Notes: generated by a model not told the origin, from the sequence alone. 46,165 nucleotides of DNA from UBA11855 sp964591705 (GCA_964591705.1 CAZQCX010000011.1:1-46165); one strand, 5' to 3'; counted from the first letter of the stretch, positions 23,685 through 33,271 are shown. Translations and numbers: made by a program.

Positions 23685-24635
23685 ATGAAAGAGATCTTTG
23701 GCGACGTTTTGGAAACCATTGGAAAAACCCCATTGGTGCGACTCAACAGAGTGAACGAGGGGTTAAAATGCAGTGTCGTGGCAAAACTCGAGTCGAGAAA
23801 CCCGGGCGGCAGCGTCAAAGACCGCATATGCTCAAGCATGATCGCAGAAGCCGAAAAACAGGGGATGGTTAAGCCTGACACTGTCATTATCGAGCCGACA
23901 AGTGGCAACACTGGCATAGGTTTGGCAATGGTTGCGGCGGTAAAAGGCTACAAGTTGATTCTGACGATGCCTGAAACCATGAGCGTGGAGCGCCGCAACC
24001 TCCTTAAGGCGTACGGTGCCGAACTCGTCCTAACACCTGGAACTGAAGGCATGAAGGGCGCGGTCAGGAAGGCTGAAGAACTTGCCCGGGAAACGCCGAA
24101 CTCTTTTGTTCCACAGCAATTCAAGAATTTGGCTAACCCGAAAATCCATAGAGAAACTACCGGACCAGAAATATGGAACGCCACAGACGGACAAGTTGAC
24201 ATTTTGGTTTCCGGCGTTGGAACGGGAGGCACAATCACAGGAGTGGCGCAGTACATCAAGCCGCTGAAACCGCAGTTTAGAACCGTAGCCGTCGAACCCT
24301 ATGATTCCCCTGTACTTAGCGGAGGACCCCCAGGACCGCACAAGATACAAGGCATTGGTGCTGGTTTCATCCCCGATGTCTTGAGAATGGAGCTGGTTGA
24401 CGAAATCATCAAAGTCAAGAACGAAGAAGCTATGCAGACAAGCAGACTTCTCGCGTTAAGAGAGGGTTTGCTCGTGGGAATATCAGCCGGCGCAGCGGCA
24501 TTTGCAGCTATAGAGGTGGGCAAGAGATTGGAGAATGAGGGCAAACTCTTGGTGGTCATTCTTCCTGACACTGGCGAACGTTACCTGAGCACCCCTCTGT
24601 TTCAGCAGAACTCGGGATTTGTCCCTCACATATAA
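23685..24635 (+). CDS. cysK: Cysteine synthase (O-acetylserine sulfhydrylase)
   Basis: A PLP enzyme that makes cysteine from O-acetylserine and sulfide. The 316-residue protein shows the PLP lysine in NPGGSVKDRI, the substrate loop EPTSGNTGIGLA, the phosphate-binding GVGTGGTITG, and the late VGISAGAAAFAA. It keeps the C-terminal GERYLSTPLF of CysK rather than cystathionine beta-synthase extensions. Strong Shine-Dalgarno (GAGGTGA). The serine acetyltransferase gene follows at 61 bases, so the pair supplies cysteine. Confidence 0.96.
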   Translation: MKEIFGDVLETIGKTPLVRLNRVNEGLKCSVVAKLESRNPGGSVKDRICSSMIAEAEKQGMVKPDTVIIEPTSGNTGIGLAMVAAVKGYKLILTMPETMSVERRNLLKAYGAELVLTPGTEGMKGAVRKAEELARETPNSFVPQQFKNLANPKIHRETTGPEIWNATDGQVDILVSGVGTGGTITGVAQYIKPLKPQFRTVAVEPYDSPVLSGGPPGPHKIQGIGAGFIPDVLRMELVDEIIKVKNEEAMQTSRLLALREGLLVGISAGAAAFAAIEVGKRLENEGKLLVVILPDTGERYLSTPLFQQNSGFVPHI

Positions 24636-24696
24636 TTCGTTTTAGAGCGTTTCTTATATTCCCCCTCCTCCACATACAGAGAGAAGTGACGAAAGA

Positions 24697-25749
24697 ATGA
24701 CGAAACAAACCCAGACGCGACAAAAGAGAATGCAAGCCGAGAATGAGGAAACCTCGACACGTTGCTGGATCCCTGGGAGAATGGTTGACGCCCTTCTGAA
24801 GGAGCCTCAAAGTCAAGATCACAACTGGAGCGAGACTGGGTTGCCGCAGCTAGTTGATAGGATCATGAAGAGTTATGAGAATTTCGGAGGCATGGACCAC
24901 CTCGAAGGGAAGGACCTGCCGTCAAAGAAAGTCGTCGTAGATGCTCTCGAAGATCTGCTTACTGTTGTCTTTCCCGGCTACCTTGGAAAAGCAGAAGTCA
25001 CTAGTGCCAACATCAAGTACTTTCTCGGCAGCACTTTAGCCTCGGTTCAAACTCGCCTTACAGAGGAAGTTGAGAGAAGCCTCAAGTACATCTGCCGAAA
25101 GATCAAGGAGTGCCCGCATGACGTTTGCCACAAACGAGCACACGTTGTCGTTAGAGAGCTTCTTGAGAAAATCCCTGAACTGAGGTCAATTGTCAGCGGA
25201 GACATCGTTGCAGCATACGACGGTGACCCAGCCGCGGTCAGCACAGAAGAAGTCATCATCAGCTATCCTTGCGTCTTGGCTATCACAACATACAGAATAG
25301 CCCATGAACTCTACCTGCGAGGCATCCCACTGATTCCAAGGATAATGAGCGAACACGTTCACTCGCTAACAGGGATAGATATTCATCCAGGCGCAAGAAT
25401 TGGTAAAAACTTCTTCATCGACCATGGCACAGGCGTTGTAATCGGAGAGACCGCAGAAATCGGAGACAACGTCAAGATCTACCAAGGTGTCACCCTAGGA
25501 GCGCTCAGCCTTCCAAAAGACGAAAAAGGAGCAATCATCAGAGGAACAAAGAGACACCCCACTGTTGGAAACAACGTGGTGATATACTCAGGCGCAACCC
25601 TGCTGGGACCTAGCGCCATAGTCGGAGACAATGTCATCATTGGCGGAAACGTATGGATAACGTCCCAAGTTGCATCTGGCACGAAAATAACCATCGCTCC
25701 ACCAGAACTCCAATACAAGAAGAATGGCAAAGACACGGAAGTCGCATAG
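24697..25749 (+). CDS. cysE: Serine O-acetyltransferase
   Basis: Acetylates serine to O-acetylserine, the substrate of the preceding CysK. The 350-residue protein has an alpha-helical N-terminal domain of about 200 residues and a left-handed beta-helix of hexapeptide repeats: GIDIHPGARIGKNFFIDHGTGVVIGETAEIGDNVKIYQGVTLGA, where the catalytic His and Asp pair is in IDHGTG. It is longer than most bacterial CysE (about 270); the extra is a charged N-terminus (residues 1-35). The C-terminus ends in a short tail after the helix (PPELQYKKNGKDTEVA). Confidence 0.94.
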   Translation: MTKQTQTRQKRMQAENEETSTRCWIPGRMVDALLKEPQSQDHNWSETGLPQLVDRIMKSYENFGGMDHLEGKDLPSKKVVVDALEDLLTVVFPGYLGKAEVTSANIKYFLGSTLASVQTRLTEEVERSLKYICRKIKECPHDVCHKRAHVVVRELLEKIPELRSIVSGDIVAAYDGDPAAVSTEEVIISYPCVLAITTYRIAHELYLRGIPLIPRIMSEHVHSLTGIDIHPGARIGKNFFIDHGTGVVIGETAEIGDNVKIYQGVTLGALSLPKDEKGAIIRGTKRHPTVGNNVVIYSGATLLGPSAIVGDNVIIGGNVWITSQVASGTKITIAPPELQYKKNGKDTEVA

Positions 25750-25854
25750 ATCTATTTTTGGGTCCGCAACGCTCCACAACATCATGGCAACGCCAGTTCA
25801 GCAGCAGGCGCCAGCTCAGAATGACACAGACAGAAGATCTCCGTTCTCTCGCTT

Positions 25855-26292
25855 CTAGAGCAAACGGAAATCCTCTTTGACAGTTGTCAAAACGACATGC
25901 GTATTGGTGCGCTCAATGTAGGGTAAAGCTAGCAGACGCTTAGTGAACCTGCTCAGCTCTTCACGGTTCTTGAATTTTGCGATTATAAACGCATCAGTTA
26001 GTCCTGTGACATCGTAGACGCTGCAAACATTCGGATTCTTGGCGATCTCGTTTTCCATCTCGACGAGACGTCCTTTTGAAACTGTTATTTCCATAACAAC
26101 TGTCAGCTCATAGCCCAGTTTCTCGTGATCCATAATGACAGAATATCCTTTGACAAGACCGTCATCTTTCATCTTTTTCATTCTGGAAAGAACTGTGCCA
26201 ACCGAAACGCCCACCTTCTTTGCTATCTGCCTACTCGAGAACCTCGCATCCTCCAGAAGCACTCTCAAGATTTTAAAGTCGGTTTCATTCAC
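25855..26292 (-). CDS. Lrp/AsnC-family transcriptional regulator
   Basis: About 145 residues: an N-terminal winged HTH (ETDFKILRVLLEDARFSSRQIAKKVGVSVGTVLSRMKKM) and a RAM effector domain (GYELTVVMEITVSKGRL...VCSVYDVTGLTDAFIIAKF). Members sense amino acids and act as octamers. The frame is open to ATG 26340, but TTTATAA at 26344-26350 (minus-strand TATA) would start transcription near 26321, inside that extension, and the family starts near NETDFKIL, so GTG 26292 or 26295 is preferred. Convergent with cysE; it may serve amino-acid control, target unknown. Confidence 0.88.
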   Translation of the reverse strand: MNETDFKILRVLLEDARFSSRQIAKKVGVSVGTVLSRMKKMKDDGLVKGYSVIMDHEKLGYELTVVMEITVSKGRLVEMENEIAKNPNVCSVYDVTGLTDAFIIAKFKNREELSRFTKRLLALPYIERTNTHVVLTTVKEDFRLL

Positions 26293-26509
26293 CACTACAA
26301 CAGACACTTCCCTGTACAATTTTTCAATAATCCTCAGCATTAGTTTATAAAAGTTTAGTGCCTAAATGGCATAACAAGACAAAGCAAACGAGAAGATGCC
26401 GGAAGTCGCACTAAGTTGAGCAGGAGAAGCTTTCCTGGATAACTTGGAAGGCAACAGCAATCTTAAATTACCTGAGATAGCCCACATCACAACAGCCAAG
26501 GCGGCGTAA

Positions 26510-28054
26510 TTGAAATACGACACCATACTAGTACTTGATTTCGGTGGGCAATACTGCCACCTGATTGGCAGAAGAATCAGAGAACTTGGTGTTTACTCCG
26601 AAATAGTCGGACCAGACATAAGGCCAGAAGACATCAAGTCGCTTGGAGAGAGGATCGACGTAAGAGGCTTGATACTGTCGGGAGGACCCTCGAGCGTCTA
26701 TGAAAAGGATGCCCCTCAACTCAATCCTCTAATCCTGCAGGCTAACTTGCCAGTTTTGGGCTTGTGCTATGGTCACCAACTGGTAGCGCAACTCAGCAAA
26801 GGAAAAGTTGAACCCGCTTGCTGCAAAGAATACGGCACAACCGAGGTCAAGATTGATCAAACCGTGGGAGTGCTCAAAGACCTAGGCACAGAGGAAAAAG
26901 TTTGGATGAGCCATGGTGACACGGTTTTCAGTATGCCGCCAGAATTCGAAGTCTTGGCACACACTGAGAATTGTCCGGTAGCTGCTTTCAGGCATAAAGA
27001 AAAACCCATCTATGGACTGCAATGGCACCCGGAAGTTATTCACACAAAGAATGGAACACTGATGATTCGCAACTTTGTCTTTGAAGTCTGCAAGTGCAAA
27101 GCAAACTGGAAGATGGATAACCTGATCGGCAGAATGATAAGAGAGGTCAAAACCGAAAGCCATGGGTCAAGAGCCATTATAGGTCTAAGTGGCGGAATAG
27201 ACTCAAGCGTTGCAACAGCTCTTGCCGCAAAAGCGCTGGGTGAAAAACTGACCGCGGTCTTCGTGGACCATGGATTCATGCGAGAGGAGGAGCCGGAGCA
27301 AATACGTACAGCATTCCGAAACTTCAAAATCAATCTTGTCACGGCAAACGCTCAAGCAAGATTCATGCAGAAACTCAGGGGAGTAACTGACCCTGAGGAG
27401 AAAAGAAGAATAATCGGTGAAGAATTTGTCCACATTTTTGAAGAGATAGCTGATGAAGACGGAGCAGAATACCTGATACAGGGAACAATATACCCTGACA
27501 GGATCGAGTCAGGGTCCAGCAAGCATTCAGAGAAGATTAAAACACACCATAACGTCGCAGGATTACCAGCAAAAATCAAATTCAAGAAAGTTATAGAACC
27601 ACTGCGTGACCTGTACAAAGACGAAGTAAGAAGACTCGCAAAGATGCTGGGCTTGCCAAGCGAAATTGTACTGAGACAACCTTTCCCTGGTCCAGGACTC
27701 GCAGTCAGGATAATCGGCGAACTCACAGAAGACAAAGTCAAGATCGCCAAGAAAGCAGACAGAATAGTACGCGAAGAAATTGAAAAAAGAGGGTTACAAG
27801 AAAAACTTTGGCAATACTTCGCAGTCCTGACCGATACCAAGGCCACCGGAGTAAAGGGAGATGCGAGAGCCTACGGCTACGTTGTCGCAGTAAGAGCCGC
27901 TCAGAGCCGCGAAGCCATGACAGCCAGCTTCGCCAGAATTCCTCACAGCGTCCTCGAAAAAATCTCCACACGAATAACCAACGAAATCCCCGAAGTTACC
28001 CGCGTCGTCTATGACATAACTCACAAGCCTCCCGCCACAATTGAGTGGGAATAA
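26510..28054 (+). CDS. guaA: GMP synthase (glutamine-hydrolysing), fused form
   Basis: Converts XMP to GMP. The 514-residue protein is the fused two-domain form: a class I glutamine amidotransferase (VLDFGGQYCHLIGRRIRELG, nucleophile GLCYGHQLVA, LQWHPEV) and an ATP-pyrophosphatase (GLSGGIDSSVATALAAKAL) with the dimerisation domain ending RVVYDITHKPPATIEWE. Many archaea keep the two domains as separate genes, so the fused form is of some taxonomic value. Start is TTG 26510; TCTTAAATTA at 26461-26470 is a plausible TATA box. Confidence 0.96.
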   Translation: MKYDTILVLDFGGQYCHLIGRRIRELGVYSEIVGPDIRPEDIKSLGERIDVRGLILSGGPSSVYEKDAPQLNPLILQANLPVLGLCYGHQLVAQLSKGKVEPACCKEYGTTEVKIDQTVGVLKDLGTEEKVWMSHGDTVFSMPPEFEVLAHTENCPVAAFRHKEKPIYGLQWHPEVIHTKNGTLMIRNFVFEVCKCKANWKMDNLIGRMIREVKTESHGSRAIIGLSGGIDSSVATALAAKALGEKLTAVFVDHGFMREEEPEQIRTAFRNFKINLVTANAQARFMQKLRGVTDPEEKRRIIGEEFVHIFEEIADEDGAEYLIQGTIYPDRIESGSSKHSEKIKTHHNVAGLPAKIKFKKVIEPLRDLYKDEVRRLAKMLGLPSEIVLRQPFPGPGLAVRIIGELTEDKVKIAKKADRIVREEIEKRGLQEKLWQYFAVLTDTKATGVKGDARAYGYVVAVRAAQSREAMTASFARIPHSVLEKISTRITNEIPEVTRVVYDITHKPPATIEWE

Positions 28055-28115
28055 CGCATCTTTCGAAACTGTTTATATTAAAAAGACAGAATAGTTCCTT
28101 GCATCACGGAAAGAA

Positions 28116-29213
28116 GTGACTCCATTGAAAGCAGTCATCCTCGCAGGCGGTTTCGGCACGCGACTCAGACCGCTTAGCTGCACTCGCCCCAAAACTCTCT
28201 TCCCCATAGTCAACAAAGCCCTGCTCGAGTGGATTTTTGAAAGACTTGCCAAGGACGGCATATCAGAAGCCATCCTAGCCGTCAACAAACTAACCGAATT
28301 CCACATAAAGCAACAAAGAATAGAAAAAAACAGCTTGAGGATAATATACTCCAATGACCCCCCAAAGACCCCGCTCGGAACCGCTGGACCAGTGAAAAAG
28401 GCGGAGAAGCTCATCGGTCATGATGAGCCATTTCTAGTAATAAACGGGGACATATTCGTAGACCTCAGTTACAGAGAACTAATCAAAAGCCACAGGAGAA
28501 AAGGAGCAGAGGCAACCATAGCGCTAAGCAGAGTTGAAGACCCAAGCCGATTCGGAGTTGCAGAAATAGATGAAAACGAGAGAATAATGAACTTCATAGA
28601 AAAACCACCGAAAGACAAAGCACCTACCAACCTCATAAACGCTGGAGTATATGTCCTAGGCCCAAAGGTTCTGCAACTCATACCCAAGGGGAGATCAGTC
28701 TCCATGGAACGTGAGATATTCCCCAAACTTGCCGAGGCTCGCAGCCTCTACGGTCATTTGGTTGAGGGACTCTGGATGGATATTGGAAGACCAGAAGAAT
28801 ACCTACAGGCAAACAGAACATTGCTCGATTCTACTCCAAGGCAGCAACACGGAAGAAAACAGAGCAAATTTGAAATCAAGGAACCTGTCGCGATTGCTAA
28901 AGGTGTTTCAATAGGAGACGGCTCAGTTATTGGACCGTACACAGTTTTAGGAAAGAACGCCACAATCGGCGTAAGCACACGAGTCAAAGATTCAGTGGTC
29001 TTTCCAAGCGCAGAAATAGGAGAGTCCGCCATGGTTGAAGGAGCAATAATCGGAGAAGGAGCAGTAGTGGAGAAAAAAGCCAGAGTGGGCAGAGGATGCA
29101 TAATAGCTGACCAAGCAAAAGTCAGAGAAGGAGTCTGGCTTGAGAATGATGTCGCCGTGTGCCCAGCCGAGGAAGTTACTGAAAAAATATTAAAAACCAA
29201 GATTGCCAGTTAA
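28116..29213 (+). CDS. NDP-sugar pyrophosphorylase with beta-helix domain
   Basis: Transfers a nucleotidyl group to a sugar 1-phosphate. The 365-residue protein has the signature AVILAGGFGTRLRPLSCTRPK, metal Asp in VINGDIFVDL, FIEKPP, and NAGVYVL, then a C-terminal stretch (from about residue 255) of hexapeptide-like repeats (IGDGSVIGPYTVLGKNATIG, GEGAVVEKKARVG) forming a left-handed beta-helix, as in mannose-1-phosphate guanylyltransferase and GlmU-like enzymes. Sugar and nucleotide cannot be set by eye. GTG 28116 or TTG 28125 can be the start; GTTTATATTA at 28071-28080 is the likely TATA. First gene of a four-gene sugar-nucleotide operon. Confidence 0.9.
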   Translation: MTPLKAVILAGGFGTRLRPLSCTRPKTLFPIVNKALLEWIFERLAKDGISEAILAVNKLTEFHIKQQRIEKNSLRIIYSNDPPKTPLGTAGPVKKAEKLIGHDEPFLVINGDIFVDLSYRELIKSHRRKGAEATIALSRVEDPSRFGVAEIDENERIMNFIEKPPKDKAPTNLINAGVYVLGPKVLQLIPKGRSVSMEREIFPKLAEARSLYGHLVEGLWMDIGRPEEYLQANRTLLDSTPRQQHGRKQSKFEIKEPVAIAKGVSIGDGSVIGPYTVLGKNATIGVSTRVKDSVVFPSAEIGESAMVEGAIIGEGAVVEKKARVGRGCIIADQAKVREGVWLENDVAVCPAEEVTEKILKTKIAS

Positions 29214-29232
29214 CAAGAACGGAGCGAGAAAG

Positions 29233-30600
29233 ATGGGGTCAAGAAAACTATTTGGAACAAACGGCATCCGCGGGCTCGTAAACAAGGAACTATCACCCGA
29301 AATGTCAATCAGAATCGGATTGGCAATAGGAACATTTTTCAACAGAAAGAACCTGCTGGTCGGTCATGACGCTAGAACAAGCGGCCCAATGTTCGCCAAG
29401 AGCGTTATTTCAGGGTTGACTGCGACCGGATGCAACGTTTTCTTCGCAGGCATGGCACCCACACCAGCGCTGCAATTTGCCGTCAAGAATCAAGGATTTG
29501 ACGGCGGAGTCATAATTACAGCTTCTCACAACCCCGCTGAGTACAATGGCATAAAAGTCATTTGGGAAGATGGTATCGAAACCTCATTCGAGCAGGAAAC
29601 TGAAATTGAGGAAATTTATTTCGAAAACAAAGCGAAACTAGCGGCATGGAATGAACTGGGTTCAACCAGCGAACTGTCAGGTGTGAACGAAAGATACATA
29701 GAAGCAATAAAAAAACAGGTGGACGTGCCTCGAATAGAACAGAAACACTTTCACGTAGTAGTAGATGCAGCCAACAGTGTTGGTAGCTTGACAGCTCCGA
29801 TTCTCCTGAGACAACTAGGCTGCAAGGTAACCAGCATAAACGCAAACATAGATGGGACATTTCCGGGGAGACTCCCAGAACCACGCCCAGAGAACCTAGC
29901 AGACATAGCAGTGACAGTGAAAGCACTGGGAGCAGATTTGGGCGTTGCTTTCGACGGCGACGCTGACAGATCCTTATTCATCGGAGACACAGGCGAGATC
30001 TACTGGGGAGACAAAACCTTCGCATTGGTCATGAAATACTTCCTGCAACAGAACCCCAACGCCAAAATCGTAACCCCTGTCAGCTCGTCGACCTTAATCA
30101 AAGACACCGCAGATGCTTACAAAGGGGATTTGGTCTGGACAAAAGTCGGAAGTGTAACTGTCTCACAGACAATGAAGAAATTGAACGCAAAGCTAGGCGG
30201 AGAGGAAAACGGAGGAGTATTCTATGGGTCTCACCAAGCAGTCCGCGATGGTTCCATGACAACAGCGCTGATATTGAACATCATGGCAGAAACCGGAGAA
30301 AAAATTTCAAAACTCATTGCTGAACAGCCAAGATATTTCATAGAAAAAGGAAAAGTCGCTTGCCCAGAGGGCAAAAAGGAAAAAACCCTAGAAAAACTCG
30401 CCAGTCAGACTAAGGGTTTAAATGCCAGCACCATAGATGGAATCAAGATTTGGTTCGAAGACAAGAGTGCAATTCTCGTAAGACCCAGCGGAACGGAACC
30501 CTTGTATAGATTATACGCAGAAGCAAAGAGCCAGACGAGAGCCATAAAGCTCGTCGAAGAATACAGCAAGAAGCTGGAAAGAATTCTCGCCGCGATTTGA
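29233..30600 (+). CDS. Phosphohexomutase (phosphoglucosamine mutase-type)
   Basis: Interconverts hexose 6- and 1-phosphates, feeding the pyrophosphorylase before it. The 455-residue alpha-D-phosphohexomutase shows all four active-site motifs: catalytic serine TASHNP, metal loop DGDADR, sugar loop GEENGG, and phosphate loop RPSGTEP. GEENGG differs from the common GExSGH and is typical of archaeal GlmM-like enzymes, so glucosamine-phosphate mutase or a broad-specificity mutase is likely. ATG 29233 has GGAG 8 bases upstream (29221-29224) and is chosen over the earlier in-frame codon at 29203, which overlaps the previous gene. Confidence 0.92.
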   Translation: MGSRKLFGTNGIRGLVNKELSPEMSIRIGLAIGTFFNRKNLLVGHDARTSGPMFAKSVISGLTATGCNVFFAGMAPTPALQFAVKNQGFDGGVIITASHNPAEYNGIKVIWEDGIETSFEQETEIEEIYFENKAKLAAWNELGSTSELSGVNERYIEAIKKQVDVPRIEQKHFHVVVDAANSVGSLTAPILLRQLGCKVTSINANIDGTFPGRLPEPRPENLADIAVTVKALGADLGVAFDGDADRSLFIGDTGEIYWGDKTFALVMKYFLQQNPNAKIVTPVSSSTLIKDTADAYKGDLVWTKVGSVTVSQTMKKLNAKLGGEENGGVFYGSHQAVRDGSMTTALILNIMAETGEKISKLIAEQPRYFIEKGKVACPEGKKEKTLEKLASQTKGLNASTIDGIKIWFEDKSAILVRPSGTEPLYRLYAEAKSQTRAIKLVEEYSKKLERILAAI

Positions 30601-31994
30601 CGCAAGCGGACAACAGGATCGAAAAGAAAGTGCCACAAATTCGACCTTTTCTCAACATGAAACAAGAGGACATAGACACGACTGAGAAACGCGCCAACTA
30701 CACCATAGCCATCATCGGATGCGAGCGAGAAGGGTTAGCCTATGGAATGGCGTTTGCCGAAACAGGTTTCAAAGTAATATTGGCAGACTCCGACCAGAGT
30801 CTGGTCAAACGCCTAACGAAAGGAAAAACAGAATCGCCAAGACAGGAAATCGAACTCAAGTTGAGGAGTCTTTGGAGAACAGGAAAACTCACCGCAACTG
30901 CGGACATAAAGAATTCGGTCGCTAGTAGCGATGCGATCGTCATAACAGTCAACCCAAAAATCGACGAAAACAAGAACGTAGACTATTCGGAAGTAGAAAA
31001 AACCTGCAAACAAGTGGGAACGAATCTAAAACAAGGCGCCATCATAATTTACACAGGCATAGCCAGCTTCGGTTTCAACGAAAGCATTGCCAGAGAAGCA
31101 CTAGAAAACATGTCGGGGCTGAAGGTAGGGGAGGACTTCGGATTTGCATACAGCCCTCAGCCAATGTTGAACTGGCATCTTACCAGCGAAAGCATTTTTG
31201 ACCTTGAGCTGAAAGTTGCTGCCGGCGACAAAGTAAGCCTGGACGTGGCTTCTATGATTCTGGCTTCAATAGCCAAAAGAGGCATCAAACAATCGATGAA
31301 CTTCAGAACGGTTGAACTAGCATCGCTTTTCTCGTCCATCAGGACAGATGCAAGCATTGCATTGAGCAACGAACTGGCAATGTTTTGTGAAAAAGCAGGC
31401 GCGGACTACCTAGAAATCATGAAACTCGCGAATTCAGAGCAGAACCTGCCAAGCTGTGCCCCGACAATGGCCCAAGCAGCACAAAAAGAACCATACATAC
31501 TAATTGAAAGTGCGGAAAATCTCAACATGAAACTGAGACTTGCAACGCTGGCTAGACAACTGAACGAAGACATGATGAAACACGCTATCAACTTATTACA
31601 GAACGCCCTGCGAAGCTGCAGCCGAACCGTGAGGAGATCTAGGGTTGCTATTCTTGGAGCAACTAGACCAAAAGCAGCAGGAGAGGCCTTCGTGAAAATG
31701 CTGGAAGCAAGAGGCGCAAGAACGATTGTTTATGATCCAAATGCTACGACTTCTGCGAGGCGTGATGTCTTAGAAAAACCCAGAAGAAGCGTCGTTGATG
31801 CAGTCGAAGGATCAGACTGCTTGATCTTGCTTCAGGGACAAGAAATACTAGGCAACACAAGCCTGAAAAACCTCCGGACTGTGATGCGCTCGCCATCAGC
31901 AATCATTGACCTGACTGGAACTCTTGACCCTCAGAAGGCTGAAGCAGAAGGCTTCATATACCGTGGACTAGGAAGAGGAATAGGAAAGAAATGA
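30597..31994 (+). CDS. UDP-sugar dehydrogenase-like protein with altered active site
   Basis: A 465-residue homologue of WecC/UDP-glucose 6-dehydrogenase. Domain order is preserved: Rossmann N-domain (YTIAIIGCEREGLAYGMAFAETG), central helices (LFSSIRTDASIALSNELAMFCEKAGADY), and C-terminal Rossmann domain (RVAILGATRPKAAGEA...SDCLILLQGQE). Key motifs deviate: the glycine-rich GxGxxG reads GCEREG, the SPERL segment reads SPQPML, and the catalytic-cysteine segment, usually GGPCLPKD, reads PSCAPTMAQAA. A cysteine remains, but oxidation to uronate is doubtful. TTG 30597 overlaps the previous stop by four bases (TTGA); ATG 30657 is an alternative. Confidence 0.8.
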   Translation: MTQADNRIEKKVPQIRPFLNMKQEDIDTTEKRANYTIAIIGCEREGLAYGMAFAETGFKVILADSDQSLVKRLTKGKTESPRQEIELKLRSLWRTGKLTATADIKNSVASSDAIVITVNPKIDENKNVDYSEVEKTCKQVGTNLKQGAIIIYTGIASFGFNESIAREALENMSGLKVGEDFGFAYSPQPMLNWHLTSESIFDLELKVAAGDKVSLDVASMILASIAKRGIKQSMNFRTVELASLFSSIRTDASIALSNELAMFCEKAGADYLEIMKLANSEQNLPSCAPTMAQAAQKEPYILIESAENLNMKLRLATLARQLNEDMMKHAINLLQNALRSCSRTVRRSRVAILGATRPKAAGEAFVKMLEARGARTIVYDPNATTSARRDVLEKPRRSVVDAVEGSDCLILLQGQEILGNTSLKNLRTVMRSPSAIIDLTGTLDPQKAEAEGFIYRGLGRGIGKK

Positions 31995-32938
31995 GAAAAA
32001 TAGGCGTAGCTGTAATAGGAACAGGATTCTGGGGAAAAAACCACGCCCGGGTATACAACGAGCTGGAATCAACTGAACTAATAGCAGTTTGCGATCGAGA
32101 CGCCGAAAGAGCGACAAGAGTGGCAGAACAATTTTCCGCCAAAGCCTATACAAACAGCACACAAATGCTCCAAGACGAAGCAATAGAAGCCGTCAGCGTT
32201 TGCACGTGGTCTACGAGTCTTGCCAGAGAAGCCTTGAAGGCTCTAAGGTCTGGCAAACACGTCATTGTTGAAAAACCAATGGCCACAAGAACCAAACAAG
32301 CACAAGAACTCTTGTCGACTGCAGAGGAAAAGGGTGTGCACTTCACGGTTGGTTTCCTGATGCGATTCATACCAGGGATACAAAGCATAAGAGAAGCAGT
32401 TGAAATGAAGAAGATCGGAGACTTGGTTTGCGCAACAGCGAAGAGGGTTTCTCAATGGCCGGAAAGGATAGGCGATGTCGGAGTGATTAAGGACACCGCC
32501 ATTCATGATATAGATATTATGCGCTTCATATTCGGCGAAGAGCCAGTCAATGTCTACGCAAAAGCTGGAAGCATGAGACACAGCAAGTTCGAAGACTACG
32601 CTCAGATAATGCTTACATTCAAAGATGGGAAAAGCGCCTTCATAGAATCTAACTGGATAACACCTTACAAGACCAGAACATTGACAGTCACTGGGAGCGA
32701 CGCCATAATGAGACTGGACTACGTAACACAGGAACTGTGGATTGAAGCTGCAAAAGAAAACTTGCAGCCTAAATACCCATGGCAGGAACCTCTAAAGGTT
32801 GAACTTCAACATTTTGCAGATTGCATAACAAAGAAAGAAAAACCAAAAGTCACAGGAACTGACGGCATCAGAGCGTTACGAATAGCAGAAGCCGCGCTTG
32901 TCTCATCGGCTAAGAATAGAGCAATTAAAGTGGAATAA
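31991..32938 (+). CDS. Gfo/Idh/MocA-family sugar dehydrogenase
   Basis: A 315-residue NAD(P)-dependent oxidoreductase of the Gfo/Idh/MocA group; relatives include UDP-N-acetylglucosamine 3-dehydrogenase. Visible are GVAVIGTGFWGKNHARVY (nucleotide loop), VEKPMATRTKQA with the conserved EKP lysine, GFLMRFIPG, and the catalytic-type DTAIHDIDIMRFI (H/D pair). The ATG overlaps the previous stop in ATGA, so it is translationally coupled to the dehydrogenase-like gene and likely works on the same nucleotide sugar, possibly for surface glycans. Confidence 0.9.
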   Translation: MRKIGVAVIGTGFWGKNHARVYNELESTELIAVCDRDAERATRVAEQFSAKAYTNSTQMLQDEAIEAVSVCTWSTSLAREALKALRSGKHVIVEKPMATRTKQAQELLSTAEEKGVHFTVGFLMRFIPGIQSIREAVEMKKIGDLVCATAKRVSQWPERIGDVGVIKDTAIHDIDIMRFIFGEEPVNVYAKAGSMRHSKFEDYAQIMLTFKDGKSAFIESNWITPYKTRTLTVTGSDAIMRLDYVTQELWIEAAKENLQPKYPWQEPLKVELQHFADCITKKEKPKVTGTDGIRALRIAEAALVSSAKNRAIKVE

Positions 32939-32962
32939 TATTTTGAATTACCGAAGTCGTTT

Positions 32963-33241
32963 CTAGCGTTTGAGGGCGAAGGGCTTTCCTTCGGAAACAA
33001 CTTTTGAGGGGATCATTCCAGCCCACTTTTTCAGGAAAGGCAGATCTTCAGCCTCTTTCCGAAGCTCGTCCGGTAACATTTCAGGAATCTCGTCACGTAC
33101 CGGATACCAGCGCAAGCATTTCGGACAGATTATTACTCCTTCCACTATCTCGTCCTTTTCTTCAAAAACATGAAGCTCTAGAGGATGATACTTGTCTATC
33201 GGGCACGCCAGTATTTCCATCAATTTTCGTTTCATCGACAT
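32963..33241 (-). CDS. Trm112-family protein
   Basis: A 92-residue zinc-ribbon-like protein of the Trm112/YcaR family, KLMEILACPIDKYHPLEL...IICPKCLRWYPVRDEIPEML being the family signature; CP and CPKC supply the likely metal ligands. In archaea Trm112 activates several SAM-dependent methyltransferases acting on tRNA or release factors. It lies 30 bases downstream of the Trm5-family gene on the same strand and is likely co-transcribed with it. Confidence 0.9.
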   Translation of the reverse strand: MSMKRKLMEILACPIDKYHPLELHVFEEKDEIVEGVIICPKCLRWYPVRDEIPEMLPDELRKEAEDLPFLKKWAGMIPSKVVSEGKPFALKR

Positions 33242-33271
33242 TCACGCATAAACACATAGCTACAATCGTTA

